DNA from: JANNYA01 sp031422315
Lineage (GTDB): Bacteria > Pseudomonadota > Gammaproteobacteria > Xanthomonadales > SZUA-5
Direction of reading: 5' to 3'
DNA length: 64,000 nucleotides
NCBI GenBank assembly: GCA_031422315.1
Contig: JANOQN010000064.1
Location: forward strand, 124,001 to 188,000
Each line of letters starts with the position of its first letter. The first letter of the stretch is position 1. Under the pieces are notes generated by a model, which was not told the DNA's origin, searched no databases, and saw only the letters and a program-made list of their open reading frames with translations. Positions 1-9,679 of the stretch are shown piece by piece. The translations under genes were made by a program, and so were the position numbers.

Positions 1-56
1 AGGGCTCACCACGAAAGGAGGATCACGCCTACGCCGAAAGTTAATCAAGTAATTAA

Positions 57-78
57 TAACTAGACAACCATCTAGTCA
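57..78. promoter_or_regulatory. Probable TetR-type operator
   Basis: Inverted repeat ACTAGA-CAACCA-TCTAGT (59-76), extendable by two bases on each side with one mismatch. It sits about 20 bp before the ATG of the TetR gene, which is the usual place for an autoregulatory operator of this family. A second short inverted repeat, TTAAT-N6-ATTAA (41-56), is directly upstream. Binding is inferred; only the symmetry and position are seen. Confidence 0.5.
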
Positions 79-96
79 ATAAGCTAGCATCCAAAA

Positions 97-771
97 ATGA
101 GCTATGTAGCCGAACGCCGATTAGAAGAAAAAGAACGCCGCCGCGCCGATATTTTGGACGCGGCGGAGCGCATTTTTGCGCAAATGGGGCTGGACAGTGC
201 TTCCATGGAAGATATTGCGCGGGAAGCTAGGCTCTCTCGCGCGCTGCTGTATGTGTACTTTCCGGATCGGCCTGCGCTGCATTTTGCGATTTGCGAGCGC
301 GCGCTTAAATTGCTGGGTGAGCGTTTTGAAGCGGCCGCTGCAAGGCATGTGCGCGGATTGGAGAAGGTGGAATCAGTCGGGCGAGCCTACTTGGCGTTTT
401 CGATGGAGTTCCCGCTATATTTTACGCTGTTGACGCGCTACGAATCACACCCATCGAACGAGATTGCGCCGGATTCAGCAGAGCAACGCTGTGTATTAGC
501 GGGTGATCGCGTACACGGTATTTCCGCAGCTGCGGTGTCCATAGGCTTACAAGATGGCAGCATTCGCGCCGATGTGGGCGAGCCGTACTTGGTTGCCGTC
601 ACGCTCTGGGGCTTTATGCATGGCGTGATTCAACTGTCGATGAGCAAAGCGAATTTGCTGGCGCACGATGGCATTACTAGCCAGCAATTGCTGACGACGG
701 CGATGGCCATGTGTGGTCGTGCGCTCAGTGCGAGCAACGTCACGCTGGAATCTGCCGCGTCGAAATCTTAA
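97..771 (+). CDS. TetR/AcrR family transcriptional regulator
   Basis: A 224-residue regulator with an N-terminal helix-turn-helix (about residues 12-60; RRADILDAAERIFAQMG followed by SMEDIAREARLSRALLYVYF), the classic TetR signature, and a ligand-binding C-terminal half of ordinary length. It precedes a TolC/adaptor/RND operon on the same strand, so the likely role is ligand-relieved repression of that pump and of itself through the palindrome just upstream. The efflux genes start 78 bp further on with no obvious terminator between, so co-transcription is possible. The ligand cannot be predicted. Confidence 0.9.
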   Translation: MSYVAERRLEEKERRRADILDAAERIFAQMGLDSASMEDIAREARLSRALLYVYFPDRPALHFAICERALKLLGERFEAAAARHVRGLEKVESVGRAYLAFSMEFPLYFTLLTRYESHPSNEIAPDSAEQRCVLAGDRVHGISAAAVSIGLQDGSIRADVGEPYLVAVTLWGFMHGVIQLSMSKANLLAHDGITSQQLLTTAMAMCGRALSASNVTLESAASKS

Positions 772-849
772 CTGTCCTCTAGCCGTTCCTAAACTTTCCC
801 AATACTTAAAACCAAACTAACCCTAAAAAATTTACCAAGAAACTAACAT

Positions 850-2271
850 ATGTCTAATAACTGGATTTTCGCAAAAACCTTATCCGCGTGTTTGTTGATT
901 ACTTTACCGTTTAGCGCCAGCGCGCAAAGCCTAGATCAACTGATTGAGCAAGCGCTGGCGCAAAACTTAAGCCTTAAAGCCACGCAAAGCGATGCGGGTG
1001 GCGCGCTGGCGGCATTGGATGCCGCACGGGCAGAGCGCTTACCGAGCTTAAAGTTTTCGACCCGCGCGCTTTTTAATGAAGGCGGCCGAGTCATCGAAAT
1101 TCCGGTTGCTGATGCGCTCAATCCGGTTTACGCCACGCTGAATCGATTGAGCGCAGGTAGCAGTCAGCCGACGCAGTTCCCGCAAGTCGAAAATCCCTCG
1201 TTTAGCACCATTCGAGATCGCGAGTTTGACGCGCGATTGAGCTTGAGCACGCCGCTGTACGCGCCCGCGCTAGAAGCGGGTGTGCAGCGCGCGATTGCAG
1301 AACATCAAGGCGCTGAAGCATTGCAAGAGCTGGCCGCGCGCACGCTGATTCGCGATGTGCAGTTAGCTTACTTCAGCATCGGCCGCGCGCGTGCGAGCCG
1401 CGAAGTATTCAGTACCAGCGAGCGCGTATTGAATGAAAACGTACGGGTTAATCAAGCACTTTTAGACGCCGGAAGCGCCACGCGCGACAAACTGCTGCGC
1501 GCACAGGCCGAAGTGTTAGCCGCGCAGGATCGCACCCAGGGCGCGCGCGATGCGGAGAACTCAGCGCTGCGCTATCTCAATTTTTTGCGCGCCATGCCGC
1601 TCGATACCGCGCTGACGGGCGAGTTAGAAGCGCGCTTCCCGCAGGTTCGTTTGCGCAGTGCGAGCCAAATCGGTGCAGAAAATCCGCAGCGCAGTGCGCT
1701 GGCTTTTGCAGTATCAGCTGCGAATGCGGGCATCGCACAGGCCGAATCGCTCGGCAAACCCAGCATTGGTTTTGGCCTAGACGCCGGTACGCAGGGCGAA
1801 GATTTCGGCTTTGGCACGGGTAAAAACTTCGCCACTGCAGCGATTTCCTTAAACTGGACGCTGTTTGATTTCGGCACGATTTCAGCGAAAAAACGCGCGG
1901 CATCCGCAGTTCGGGATCGCCGTCAATTACAGCTCGATGAGCTAGACGCCGCACTCGCATTGCGCCAGCGCGAAGCGCAAGAAAAGCTCGCAAGCGCCAT
2001 TTTGCGCACCCAAACCCAGGGCGCACGCTTACTAGCAGCGACAGAAAATTACCGAATCGCCGAAAAGCAGCGCGCGGCCGGCAGCTTGAGCCAGATCGAG
2101 TTTTTAGACGCCGAGCAAGCCAGCACCGGGGCGCAGTTGGCGGCGCAATCGGCGCGCTTTGAGCAGGCGATTGCAAGCGCCGAGCTGGAATTTGCCAGCG
2201 CAAGCTATCCGCTTTCAAGCAAGCGCATCAAATCAACGAATTCCCCTTCAACTAGCGCAATTTCGGAGTAG
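850..2271 (+). CDS. TolC-family outer-membrane efflux channel
   Basis: A 473-residue protein with a signal peptide (about residues 1-25, ending SASAQ) and two related halves rich in long heptad-like Ala/Glu/Arg helices, as in outer-membrane efflux proteins. It should form the trimeric outer-membrane duct for the adaptor and RND permease encoded directly downstream; only 6 bp separate its stop from the adaptor ATG. The order TolC-adaptor-permease is one of the common arrangements. The last 20 or so residues are Ser/Thr-rich and probably disordered. Confidence 0.92.
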   Translation: MSNNWIFAKTLSACLLITLPFSASAQSLDQLIEQALAQNLSLKATQSDAGGALAALDAARAERLPSLKFSTRALFNEGGRVIEIPVADALNPVYATLNRLSAGSSQPTQFPQVENPSFSTIRDREFDARLSLSTPLYAPALEAGVQRAIAEHQGAEALQELAARTLIRDVQLAYFSIGRARASREVFSTSERVLNENVRVNQALLDAGSATRDKLLRAQAEVLAAQDRTQGARDAENSALRYLNFLRAMPLDTALTGELEARFPQVRLRSASQIGAENPQRSALAFAVSAANAGIAQAESLGKPSIGFGLDAGTQGEDFGFGTGKNFATAAISLNWTLFDFGTISAKKRAASAVRDRRQLQLDELDAALALRQREAQEKLASAILRTQTQGARLLAATENYRIAEKQRAAGSLSQIEFLDAEQASTGAQLAAQSARFEQAIASAELEFASASYPLSSKRIKSTNSPSTSAISE

Positions 2272-2277
2272 CAAGTC

Positions 2278-3414
2278 ATGTTTTTACCCAAGAATTTTTA
2301 CTTGATTGCGCTTTTTTCAGTTCTGGTTTTAGCGTGCAATAAAACGCCAGAACCCGCATCTGCGCCCGTAAAAGCGCCGCCGATTCCGGTTGAGCTTGCA
2401 CCCGCCGTTATGGCGAGCGCCGATGGAACGATCAAAGCCAGCGGTTTATTGAGCGCAGCAGACGAAACCCGGCTCAGCTTTAAGATTGGCGGGCTAGTGA
2501 AATCCATCTCGGTTGAAGCAGGTGATTTAGTCTCTAAAGGCCAGCTGTTGGCCGAGCTGGACAATACCGAGATTGGCGCCAGCGTCGCGGGTGTGCAGGC
2601 GCAGCTGGACAAAGCACGGCGCGATTATCAGCGCGCACAAAAGTTATTTGCTGATGATGTCATCCCGAAAACGCAGCTTGACGATGCCGCGACGGCACTC
2701 ACTTTGGCGCAGTCTGGAGCGAATTCGATCAACTTCAATCGCAGCTACGCGCGCATCAGCGCGGCGGCGGATGGCGTGGTGTTACGCACTTTTGTTGAAG
2801 CGCGTGAGATTGTCACGCCCGGTCAGCCGATTTTGGCGCTGGCGGGCAGCAGTGCGAACAAGCGGGTCAAAGTGGCGCTCAGTGATCGCGATGCGCTGCG
2901 AATTTCGCGCGGTGATGTCGCTCGTGTATTCCTTGATGCGCTACCAGGCCAAACATTTACTGGGCAGGTTGAAAACTTGGCAGGTGCCGCTAATGCCATG
3001 ACCGGCTTGCTGGAAATCGAAGTTTCGTTTGTAGTGGCGGATGCGGCGCTGGCAGCGCGGCTGTCAAGCGGTTTAGTGGTGAATGTCGAAATTACCCCTA
3101 ACCAAACGGATGCCAAGGCCGTATTGATGGTGCCGATTTCGGCGCTGCTAGAAGCGAATCAGCTGCAAGCGAGCGTGTTTGTAATTGCAGCAGATGCGCG
3201 TGCCAGCCGGCGCTTGATCGGGATTGGTGCGATGCACGGGCTTAATATTGAAGTGCTATCCGGCTTGAACGCGGGTGAAAACGTGGTGGTGCGCGGCGGC
3301 GCCTATTTAGATGATGGCCGCGCGGTAACGATCATTACGCCCATTGCACAAACGAGTGCAAACATTCCTGTGCAAGTGTCCGCAGTGCAGCCCGTTCCAG
3401 GAACCGCGCCATGA
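2278..3414 (+). CDS. RND efflux periplasmic adaptor (membrane fusion lipoprotein)
   Basis: A 378-residue adaptor. The N-terminus is a lipoprotein signal with lipobox VLAC (lipidated Cys20), so it should be anchored to the inner membrane. The lipoyl-type half motif (IKASGLLSAADETRLSFKIG, then SVEAGDLVSKGQLLAELD), a short alpha-hairpin (about residues 105-150) and beta-barrel/membrane-proximal domains follow in HlyD/AcrA order. Its stop overlaps the permease start (ATGA, 3411-3414), indicating translational coupling. It bridges the TolC-like channel and the RND pump. Confidence 0.93.
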   Translation: MFLPKNFYLIALFSVLVLACNKTPEPASAPVKAPPIPVELAPAVMASADGTIKASGLLSAADETRLSFKIGGLVKSISVEAGDLVSKGQLLAELDNTEIGASVAGVQAQLDKARRDYQRAQKLFADDVIPKTQLDDAATALTLAQSGANSINFNRSYARISAAADGVVLRTFVEAREIVTPGQPILALAGSSANKRVKVALSDRDALRISRGDVARVFLDALPGQTFTGQVENLAGAANAMTGLLEIEVSFVVADAALAARLSSGLVVNVEITPNQTDAKAVLMVPISALLEANQLQASVFVIAADARASRRLIGIGAMHGLNIEVLSGLNAGENVVVRGGAYLDDGRAVTIITPIAQTSANIPVQVSAVQPVPGTAP

Positions 3415-6400
3415 GCCTCGCGGGTTTTGCGGTCAAGCGCTATCAATTTACTTTGGTGCTGTTTGCGCTGTTGATTGCGCTTGGGGCTTTCTCGTTTAAA
3501 AACATTCCGCGCGCGGCTGATCCAAGTTTTCCGATCCCGGTCGTCGTGGTGGTGGCGGTGTATCCGGGCGCTGATCCTAAAGATATGGAAACGCTGGTCA
3601 CCGATAAAATCGAGGACACGATTGCAGAGTTGGACGATGTAAAAACCATCTGGAGCGAAGTGCAGGACGGGCTTTCGGTGACGCGGGTCGAATTTTCTTG
3701 GGATGTACAGGCCGAGAAAAAATACGACGAAGCGATTCGCGAGCTCAACGCGCTGCGCCCGAGCTTGCCGAGCGGTTTGGTCGAATTTGCGATTCGAAAA
3801 GCGAATCCGAGCAACGTCAAAATCGTACAGTTTGCCCTGATTAGCGATGGCCCCAACGCTGCGTCGAATTTGGAAATGCGCAAACACGCGCAGCGGCTTG
3901 AAGAGCTGCTGGAAACTGTACCCGGCATCAAACAGGCAGAGTTTTGGGGCCTACCAAAAACTGAGTTGCAGGTCACTCTGGACCCCAAACGTATGCGTGC
4001 GGCAAATGTGTCAGTTGCGCGAATTATGGAAGCGGTGCGCTTGGAAGCGAGCAATGTACCGGGCGGCGCGGTCAGCATCGGTGATCGGCGTTTTAACCTG
4101 AAAACCTCGGGTGATTACGCTGGGCAAGAGGCCGTGGGAAATACCGTTATCACTGGCACCGCTGGGCAAATTGTGCGCCTGAAAGATGTCGCAAGCATTG
4201 CTTTTGCCGAAGCTGAGCGCACCGAACAGGCGCGCTTTAACGGCAAACGCGCGGTGTTTGTCGGCGCGAATCAAAAAGATGGGCAGAATATTTTTAAGGT
4301 GCGCGATTTGGTTGCCAAACGCGTCAAAGCGTTCGAACGGGAATTGCCAGATGGCGTAAAGCTGGAATGGGGCTTTGATCAGAGCGTCAATGTGGCGTAC
4401 ACGCTCGACTCTTTAGGCCGGGATTTTATGATCGCTATTGCCTTAGTTGCGCTGACGTTGATTCCGCTTGGTCTGCGTGCGGCGGGTGTGGTCATGGTGT
4501 CGATTCCGCTGAGCTTAGCGGTCGGGCTTGCTTGCATGTATTTCTTTGGCTTTAGCTTAAATGGGCTCTCGATTGCCGGTTTTGTCATTGCTTTAGGTTT
4601 GCTGGTGGATGATTCGATTGTGGTGGTGGAAAATATCGAACGCCACATGCGCGAAGGTAAGCCAGCGCGCGTTGCTGCGATTTTAGCAACTGATCAAATT
4701 AGTCTAGCTGTGGTCGGCTGCACCGCCACGCTGATTTTTGCGTTTCTACCACTCATGTTTTTACCGGAAGGCTCGGGCAAGTTCGTACGCAACATTCCAG
4801 CATCGGTGCTATCGACTGTAGTTGCCAGCTTGTTTGTCAGCTTGACGATTATTCCGTTTTTGGCCTCGCGCGTGCTCAAACCGCATGCCGATGCATCCGG
4901 TAATTTTGCGCTGCGCTGGCTGACCAATGCGATCCACACTATTTACACACCGCTGATGAAAATTGCGCTGCGCGCGCCGCGTAAAACGTTATTAGCTACC
5001 TTTGCATTATTTTTCGCATCTTTAGGCTTGGTGCCGCTTATTGGCTTTAGCTTATTTCCTCTGGCCGATACACCGCAGTTTTTAGTCACCGTTGATACAC
5101 CCGATGGCAGCTCGGTCGATGAAACCAATCAAGCGCTAGCGAAAGCTGAGCGAATTGTGCTTGGCAATCCTGAAATAAAACACGTGTTCACCAATCTTGG
5201 GCGTGGCAACAAACAAATTTTCTATAACATTTTTCCGCGCGAAGCCGACGCCAGCTATGGCGAATTGTATGTCGAGCTTAAACAATACAGCCCAACGAAG
5301 ACACCGGTTCTATTTGACGCCTTGCGCCGCGAACTCGCGAAAATTCCAGGCGCCAGCATTATGGTCAAACCGTTCGAGAACGGCCCGCCGATTGATGCGC
5401 CAATTGCAATTCGCATCTCCGGCCCAGACTTGGCGGTGCTTGGCAAGCTGGCGAAAGAAGTTGACGCGGTCATCACCTCAACCAACGGCGCACGTGATGT
5501 CAACAATCCATTGAAGCTTTCGCGCACTGATATTGATCTGCAAATCGACAGCACCAAAGCCGGGCTGTTAGGCGTGGCCAGCGCAGAGATTGATCGAAGC
5601 GTGCGGCTCGCGTTTGCCGGGTTGACGGCGGCTGAGTATCGCGATGATGATGGCGATGAATACCCGATTGTGCTGCGCTTGCCGATGCAAGATGGCCATC
5701 CGCGCCTGGATTTGCTCGAGCAAATTGAAGTAAATTCAGTGAACGGGCAGGCCATTTTATTGAAGCAATTTATCAATCCGGTTCTGAAAAGTTCGCCCTC
5801 ACAAATTCAGCGCTACCAGCGTCAGCGCTCAGTGGTCATCACCGCCTACACGCAAACCGGCTTTAACACCGGGCAAGTCACCAATGAAATTATCACCAAG
5901 TTAGAAGCGATGAAATTTGCCAAGGGCTACACCTGGCGTGCTGCCGGTGAAGTTGAAAGCCGCGAAGACAGCTTCGCCGGCATAGGCTCGGCGATTTTGA
6001 TCGCAGTTTTCGGTATTTTGGCGGTGCTGATTCTGGAATTTGGCTCGTTTAAAAGCACGCTCGTTGTTGCCGGAGTCATTCCGCTCGGCATCGTTGGCGG
6101 GCTAGCAGCGCTATTTTTGAGCGGCAATTCGCTGTCATTTACCGCTGCGATTGGCTTTATCGCGCTGGTTGGTATTGAGATTAAAAACTCCATTTTGTTA
6201 GTCGATTTCACTAACCAGCTCCGATCTCAAGGCGTACCGCTATTAGAAGCCATCGAGCGGGCAGGGGAAGTGCGTTTCTTGCCGATCTTACTGACCAGCT
6301 TGACCGCAATCGGCGGTTTACTGCCACTCGCGCTATCCAACGCCGCGCTGTATTCACCCATGGCATGGGTGTTGATAGGCGGGTTGGTGTCATCAACGTT

Positions 6401-6464
6401 GCTAGCGCGTTTGGTTACGCCGGTGATGTATTACTTACTGCCGCCGCCGATTGAAGAGGTTTAA
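3411..6464 (+). CDS. RND efflux permease (AcrB/HAE-type)
   Basis: A 1017-residue inner-membrane proton-drug antiporter. It shows the expected pattern: TM1 at the N-terminus, a large periplasmic loop, six TMs (about residues 335-540) containing the conserved GLLVDDSIVVVENIERHM motif, a second large periplasmic loop, then a second TM bundle ending in the cytoplasm. Length fits the family. The Asp pair in LLVDDS is the proton-relay motif region. It ends the tetR-tolC-adaptor-permease operon and is convergent with aat, with 40 bp between stops. Substrates are unknown; heavy-metal specificity is not indicated. Confidence 0.94.
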   Translation: MSLAGFAVKRYQFTLVLFALLIALGAFSFKNIPRAADPSFPIPVVVVVAVYPGADPKDMETLVTDKIEDTIAELDDVKTIWSEVQDGLSVTRVEFSWDVQAEKKYDEAIRELNALRPSLPSGLVEFAIRKANPSNVKIVQFALISDGPNAASNLEMRKHAQRLEELLETVPGIKQAEFWGLPKTELQVTLDPKRMRAANVSVARIMEAVRLEASNVPGGAVSIGDRRFNLKTSGDYAGQEAVGNTVITGTAGQIVRLKDVASIAFAEAERTEQARFNGKRAVFVGANQKDGQNIFKVRDLVAKRVKAFERELPDGVKLEWGFDQSVNVAYTLDSLGRDFMIAIALVALTLIPLGLRAAGVVMVSIPLSLAVGLACMYFFGFSLNGLSIAGFVIALGLLVDDSIVVVENIERHMREGKPARVAAILATDQISLAVVGCTATLIFAFLPLMFLPEGSGKFVRNIPASVLSTVVASLFVSLTIIPFLASRVLKPHADASGNFALRWLTNAIHTIYTPLMKIALRAPRKTLLATFALFFASLGLVPLIGFSLFPLADTPQFLVTVDTPDGSSVDETNQALAKAERIVLGNPEIKHVFTNLGRGNKQIFYNIFPREADASYGELYVELKQYSPTKTPVLFDALRRELAKIPGASIMVKPFENGPPIDAPIAIRISGPDLAVLGKLAKEVDAVITSTNGARDVNNPLKLSRTDIDLQIDSTKAGLLGVASAEIDRSVRLAFAGLTAAEYRDDDGDEYPIVLRLPMQDGHPRLDLLEQIEVNSVNGQAILLKQFINPVLKSSPSQIQRYQRQRSVVITAYTQTGFNTGQVTNEIITKLEAMKFAKGYTWRAAGEVESREDSFAGIGSAILIAVFGILAVLILEFGSFKSTLVVAGVIPLGIVGGLAALFLSGNSLSFTAAIGFIALVGIEIKNSILLVDFTNQLRSQGVPLLEAIERAGEVRFLPILLTSLTAIGGLLPLALSNAALYSPMAWVLIGGLVSSTLLARLVTPVMYYLLPPPIEEV

Positions 6465-6504
6465 GGGTAAGGGGATTGCGAGCACTTGCCTAAAAACGAC
6501 AATG

Positions 6505-7227
6505 TCAAGAAAGCGCTCGAACTAGCACCGCTGTATCCCCAATCGGCCAAATCTCAGGCCAATCGCAATCAAGCTGCGTCGCGCTTGCCAGAATTGCTTC
6601 AAATGCTGCTCTGGTAATTTCGCGCGCACCGCGATCTTGTAAGTGTTGCGAGTACACTTGGCAATCCATCAGCACAAACCCCAATGCGCTGAGCCCAGTG
6701 CTCAGCGCCAAAAGCGCGGCTTTGCTGGCATTGCTGCGAATGCTAAACATGCTTTCGGCAAAAAATATCTTGCCGATCGCTAGCCCGTAAATTCCGGCAA
6801 TGCGTTGATCTTGCTCGAAAACTTCAAGACAGTGGGCATAGCCTAAACCGTGCAGTTCAAACAGCGCGGACTGCAGCGCGCTGGTCAACCAAGTGCCAGC
6901 GCCGTCTCGCGGGGCCGCGCAACCGCGTAGTACACCCGAAAAATCCACATCGGATTTAATCTGCCAGTCACAGCTGCGCAGGGTGCGCAAGGTACGCGAA
7001 TTGGCCTGCGCTTCTCCAGAAAAAAGCACGAGCCTGGGTGTTGGCGTCCACCACAGCGGTGGTTCGCCTTCATTAAACCAAGGAAATATGCCTTGACGAT
7101 AGGCACTAATCAGCCATTCGGGTGTTAATTCACCGCCGGCCGCAAGCAAGCCGTTCGGTTGCTGCGCGGCATTTTTCGTGTCTGGAAACACGCCGGGCAG
7201 CGCAGGGTTTAACCAGGGCAATTTCAT
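6505..7227 (-). CDS. aat: Leucyl/phenylalanyl-tRNA--protein transferase
   Basis: A 240-residue cytoplasmic enzyme that transfers Leu or Phe from charged tRNA to proteins with N-terminal Arg or Lys, marking them for ClpS/ClpAP (N-degron pathway). Recognisable family motifs are FPDTKNAAQQPNGLLAAGGEL, YRQGIFPWF, the PLWWTPTPR segment and the GAREITRAAFE C-terminal region. The N-terminal MKLPWLNP at 7227 is the natural start. It is divergent from the PilZ gene and convergent with the RND permease. Confidence 0.95.
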   Translation of the reverse strand: MKLPWLNPALPGVFPDTKNAAQQPNGLLAAGGELTPEWLISAYRQGIFPWFNEGEPPLWWTPTPRLVLFSGEAQANSRTLRTLRSCDWQIKSDVDFSGVLRGCAAPRDGAGTWLTSALQSALFELHGLGYAHCLEVFEQDQRIAGIYGLAIGKIFFAESMFSIRSNASKAALLALSTGLSALGFVLMDCQVYSQHLQDRGAREITRAAFEAILASATQLDCDWPEIWPIGDTAVLVRALS

Positions 7228-7316
7228 GGTGTGAGTCGATAGTTAAACAACTGGCACGATAGCTGCTATCTTTGCTTGTGACAATTCCACTACGCCTCGT
7301 GACGACTAAAAGTCCA

Positions 7317-7643
7317 ATGCAGCTCAAGCGCCCAAGCCGTATGCCGGTCGATTGCGCTGTGCTGATGTCGCGCGCGGATGAAAGTTGGGCTAGCGCCGTA
7401 CAAGATATTTCTGCAACGGGCGTGCTGGTCGCCAAACCCAGCGATTGGAACGGCTTACGGGGAGATCTATTCGTGTTGGATATGTTGTTCGGTGAAGAGT
7501 TAAACATCCACGTAGAAGCCCGCGTAGCTCGAATAACAAAGACAGAACTCGGCTTTGCATTTGCCCGCATTCCCTCTGACAAAGAATCTTTGCTTTGGAA
7601 TTTGCTAGGCGGCTACGCCGATAGCCTTGAGCTTTGGAACTAG
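7317..7643 (+). CDS. PilZ domain protein
   Basis: A small one-domain protein (108 residues from ATG 7317; TTG 7272 and GTG 7278 are in-frame alternatives). PilZ hallmarks are a basic N-terminal patch (R5-P-S-R8) and D30-I-S-A-T-G35, matching DxSxxG, followed by beta-barrel strands (VEARVARITKTELGFAFARI). PilZ domains bind cyclic di-GMP through these motifs. The Arg motif is compressed compared with RxxxR, so binding should be tested. A diguanylate cyclase is encoded elsewhere in the window (33 kb). The gene is divergent from aat and followed by the MITE-like element. Confidence 0.75.
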   Translation: MQLKRPSRMPVDCAVLMSRADESWASAVQDISATGVLVAKPSDWNGLRGDLFVLDMLFGEELNIHVEARVARITKTELGFAFARIPSDKESLLWNLLGGYADSLELWN

Positions 7644-7649
7644 TCCTTA

Positions 7650-7789
7650 GGGAACCTCTAAAAACCCCATTTTCGTCGTGAATGCTCAAAGCTCGTAAAA
7701 CAAATGTCGTTATATATCAACCATATACCGCCTCCATTTTTGTTATTCGCGGCTAGCTTGACTTAGTAATGAGGTTTTTAGATGTTCCC
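7650..7789. mobile_element. MITE-like element, 140 bp, with 22-bp terminal inverted repeats
   Basis: The left end GGGAACCTCTAAAAACCCCA... (7650-7671) and the reverse complement of the right end (7768-7789, GGGAACATCTAAAAACCTCA...) agree at 20 of 22 positions. The AT-rich interior has no credible gene. A related solo end occurs at 56065-56107. No transposase with these ends is in the window and no clear target duplication is visible. It begins 7 bp after the PilZ gene stop. The remaining 96 bp to the fadD stop shows nothing else. Confidence 0.65.
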
Positions 7790-7885
7790 CGTAGTCAAAT
7801 TTACTGAGTTAAAGAAGAAATTCTGCCCATTTGGGTGAGTTTGTGACGCGCTTTGGTCAAATTTCATGGCTTTTTGGCATCGCGC

Positions 7886-9571
7886 CTATTTTGCCCGCAA
7901 CTCGCGTCGTAATATCTTGCCAACCGATGATTTCGGTAGCGCATCAATGAACTCGATAAACTTTGGCCGCTTGTAGGGCGTCAAGCTTTGCGCGCAGTGG
8001 CTGCGCAATGATTCAACGCTCAGTGATGGATCTTTGCGCACCACAACCGCTTTTACGGCCTCGCCCGCTGCGCCGTCCGGCACGCCAATTACTGCGCATT
8101 CCAGCACGCCGCTGTGCTGCGCCAACACCGCTTCAACTTCGTTTGGATACACATTAAATCCGGATACCAATATCAAGTCTTTTTTGCGATCAACAATAAA
8201 AAACTGCCCGTTGGCGTCCATGCGCGCGACATCGCCAGTTTTGAGCCAGCCATCGGGGGTTATGGTTTTCGCGGTATCTGCTGGGCGCTGCCAATAGCCC
8301 AGCATGACTTGCGGGCCTTTGATCCACAGCTCACCCTCTTCGCCTGCGGCGAGTGCCTTACCCGATTCATCGCACACGCGGGCATCAGTGCCGGGCAATG
8401 GCGGCCCGATCGCACCGCTGAAATTCTTGTTGTCAACCGCGTTCAACATACAAGCTGGCGAGGTTTCCGTCAGCCCATAGCCTTCGATCAAAGTAGCACC
8501 AGTGATGCTTTGCCAACGCTCGGCTACCGCGCGCTGCACCGCTGCGCCGCCGCCTACGCACAGTCGAATCGTCGAAAAATCAAGCTGCGCGAAGCCTTCG
8601 GTATTCATCAGGCCATTAAACAGCGTATTGACGCCGGTGATCACTGAGAAGCGGCTTTCCGCCAGCGTTCTGACAAACCCGCGCATATCACGCGGATCGG
8701 TAATTAAGATGTTGTGTGCACCGAGCCGCAGAAAAACCATGCAGTTTACGGTCAATGCAAAGATGTGGTAGAGCGGCAATGCGGTGATGACGGTTTCGCG
8801 CCCGGGCTTGATGCACGCCGCCAGCCAGCTACCGGCTTGCAGCATGTTCGAGACGATATTCCCGTGCGTGAGCATGGCGCCTTTGCTCACGCCAGTGGTG
8901 CCGCCGGTATATTGCAAAAAGGCAATGTCATTCAAGCTCAAATCAACGGGTGGCAAGCGATCCGCCGCCGCGCGCGCCAAGGCGGTGTTAAAACCTACCG
9001 AATCCGAAATATCAAAATCGGGAACTTGTTTGCGCTGATAGCGCACCACTAGGTTGACCAGCAAACCTTTGACAAATCCCAGCTGATCACCCACGCCGGT
9101 CGTGATCACGTGCTTGAGCGCGGTGGCGTCTTGTACGCTGGCTATCAAGTGCGCAACGTTTTCGATCACCACAATCGCTTCCGCGCCAGAGTCGGTAAGT
9201 TGATGCTGCAACTCAGGCGCGGTGTACATCGGGTTGATATTCACCACCACCAAGCCCGCGCGCAAAATGCCGAACATCGCAATCGGGTATTGCAGCGTAT
9301 TGGGCAGCATCAGTGCCACGCGCGCGCCTTGAGGCAGCCGCAAGTGATTTTTTAGATAGCAGGCAAACTGATACGAAGCCAAATCAAGCTGGCGATAAGT
9401 CAAGCTGCGGCCCATGCAGCTAAACGCGGGCCGTGAACCGTAGCGCGCCAACGCTTCAGCAAATACATCACCGATGGAATGATATTGGCTGCTATCAATA
9501 TCAGCGGCAACGCCATCTGGATAATGCGCTAGCCAAGGGCGAAAATTATTTGCAGTGCGCGGTTTGCTCAT
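7886..9571 (-). CDS. fadD: Long-chain acyl-CoA synthetase (AMP-forming, FadD-like)
   Basis: A 561-residue ANL-superfamily enzyme from ATG 9571 (a GTG at 9673 would add 34 residues without family support). AMP-binding P-loop YTGGTTGVSKGAML, the motif VEGYGLTETSP-like segment (IEGYGLTETSPACMLN), and the C-terminal GWLKTGDVARMDANGQF and catalytic-lysine region PKSSVGKILRREL are all present. It activates fatty acids to acyl-CoA for beta-oxidation or lipid synthesis, typically at the inner membrane. It lies downstream of mutL on the same strand, separated by a paired palindrome that may control it. Confidence 0.92.
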   Translation of the reverse strand: MSKPRTANNFRPWLAHYPDGVAADIDSSQYHSIGDVFAEALARYGSRPAFSCMGRSLTYRQLDLASYQFACYLKNHLRLPQGARVALMLPNTLQYPIAMFGILRAGLVVVNINPMYTAPELQHQLTDSGAEAIVVIENVAHLIASVQDATALKHVITTGVGDQLGFVKGLLVNLVVRYQRKQVPDFDISDSVGFNTALARAAADRLPPVDLSLNDIAFLQYTGGTTGVSKGAMLTHGNIVSNMLQAGSWLAACIKPGRETVITALPLYHIFALTVNCMVFLRLGAHNILITDPRDMRGFVRTLAESRFSVITGVNTLFNGLMNTEGFAQLDFSTIRLCVGGGAAVQRAVAERWQSITGATLIEGYGLTETSPACMLNAVDNKNFSGAIGPPLPGTDARVCDESGKALAAGEEGELWIKGPQVMLGYWQRPADTAKTITPDGWLKTGDVARMDANGQFFIVDRKKDLILVSGFNVYPNEVEAVLAQHSGVLECAVIGVPDGAAGEAVKAVVVRKDPSLSVESLRSHCAQSLTPYKRPKFIEFIDALPKSSVGKILRRELRAK

Positions 9572-9679
9572 GGGTGTTTGCTCGCTGGAATCGATGCGAG
9601 TTAAGCATGCAATTGGGAATGCGACAAGATCAGAGGTGGATTGGTTGAAAGGTTGCCGAAAATTATTGAACACTCAGAC

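Noticed and set aside
8114..8647. 177-codon frame opposite fadD
   Set aside because: fadD motifs on the minus strand are intact; the plus-strand frame is a shadow.
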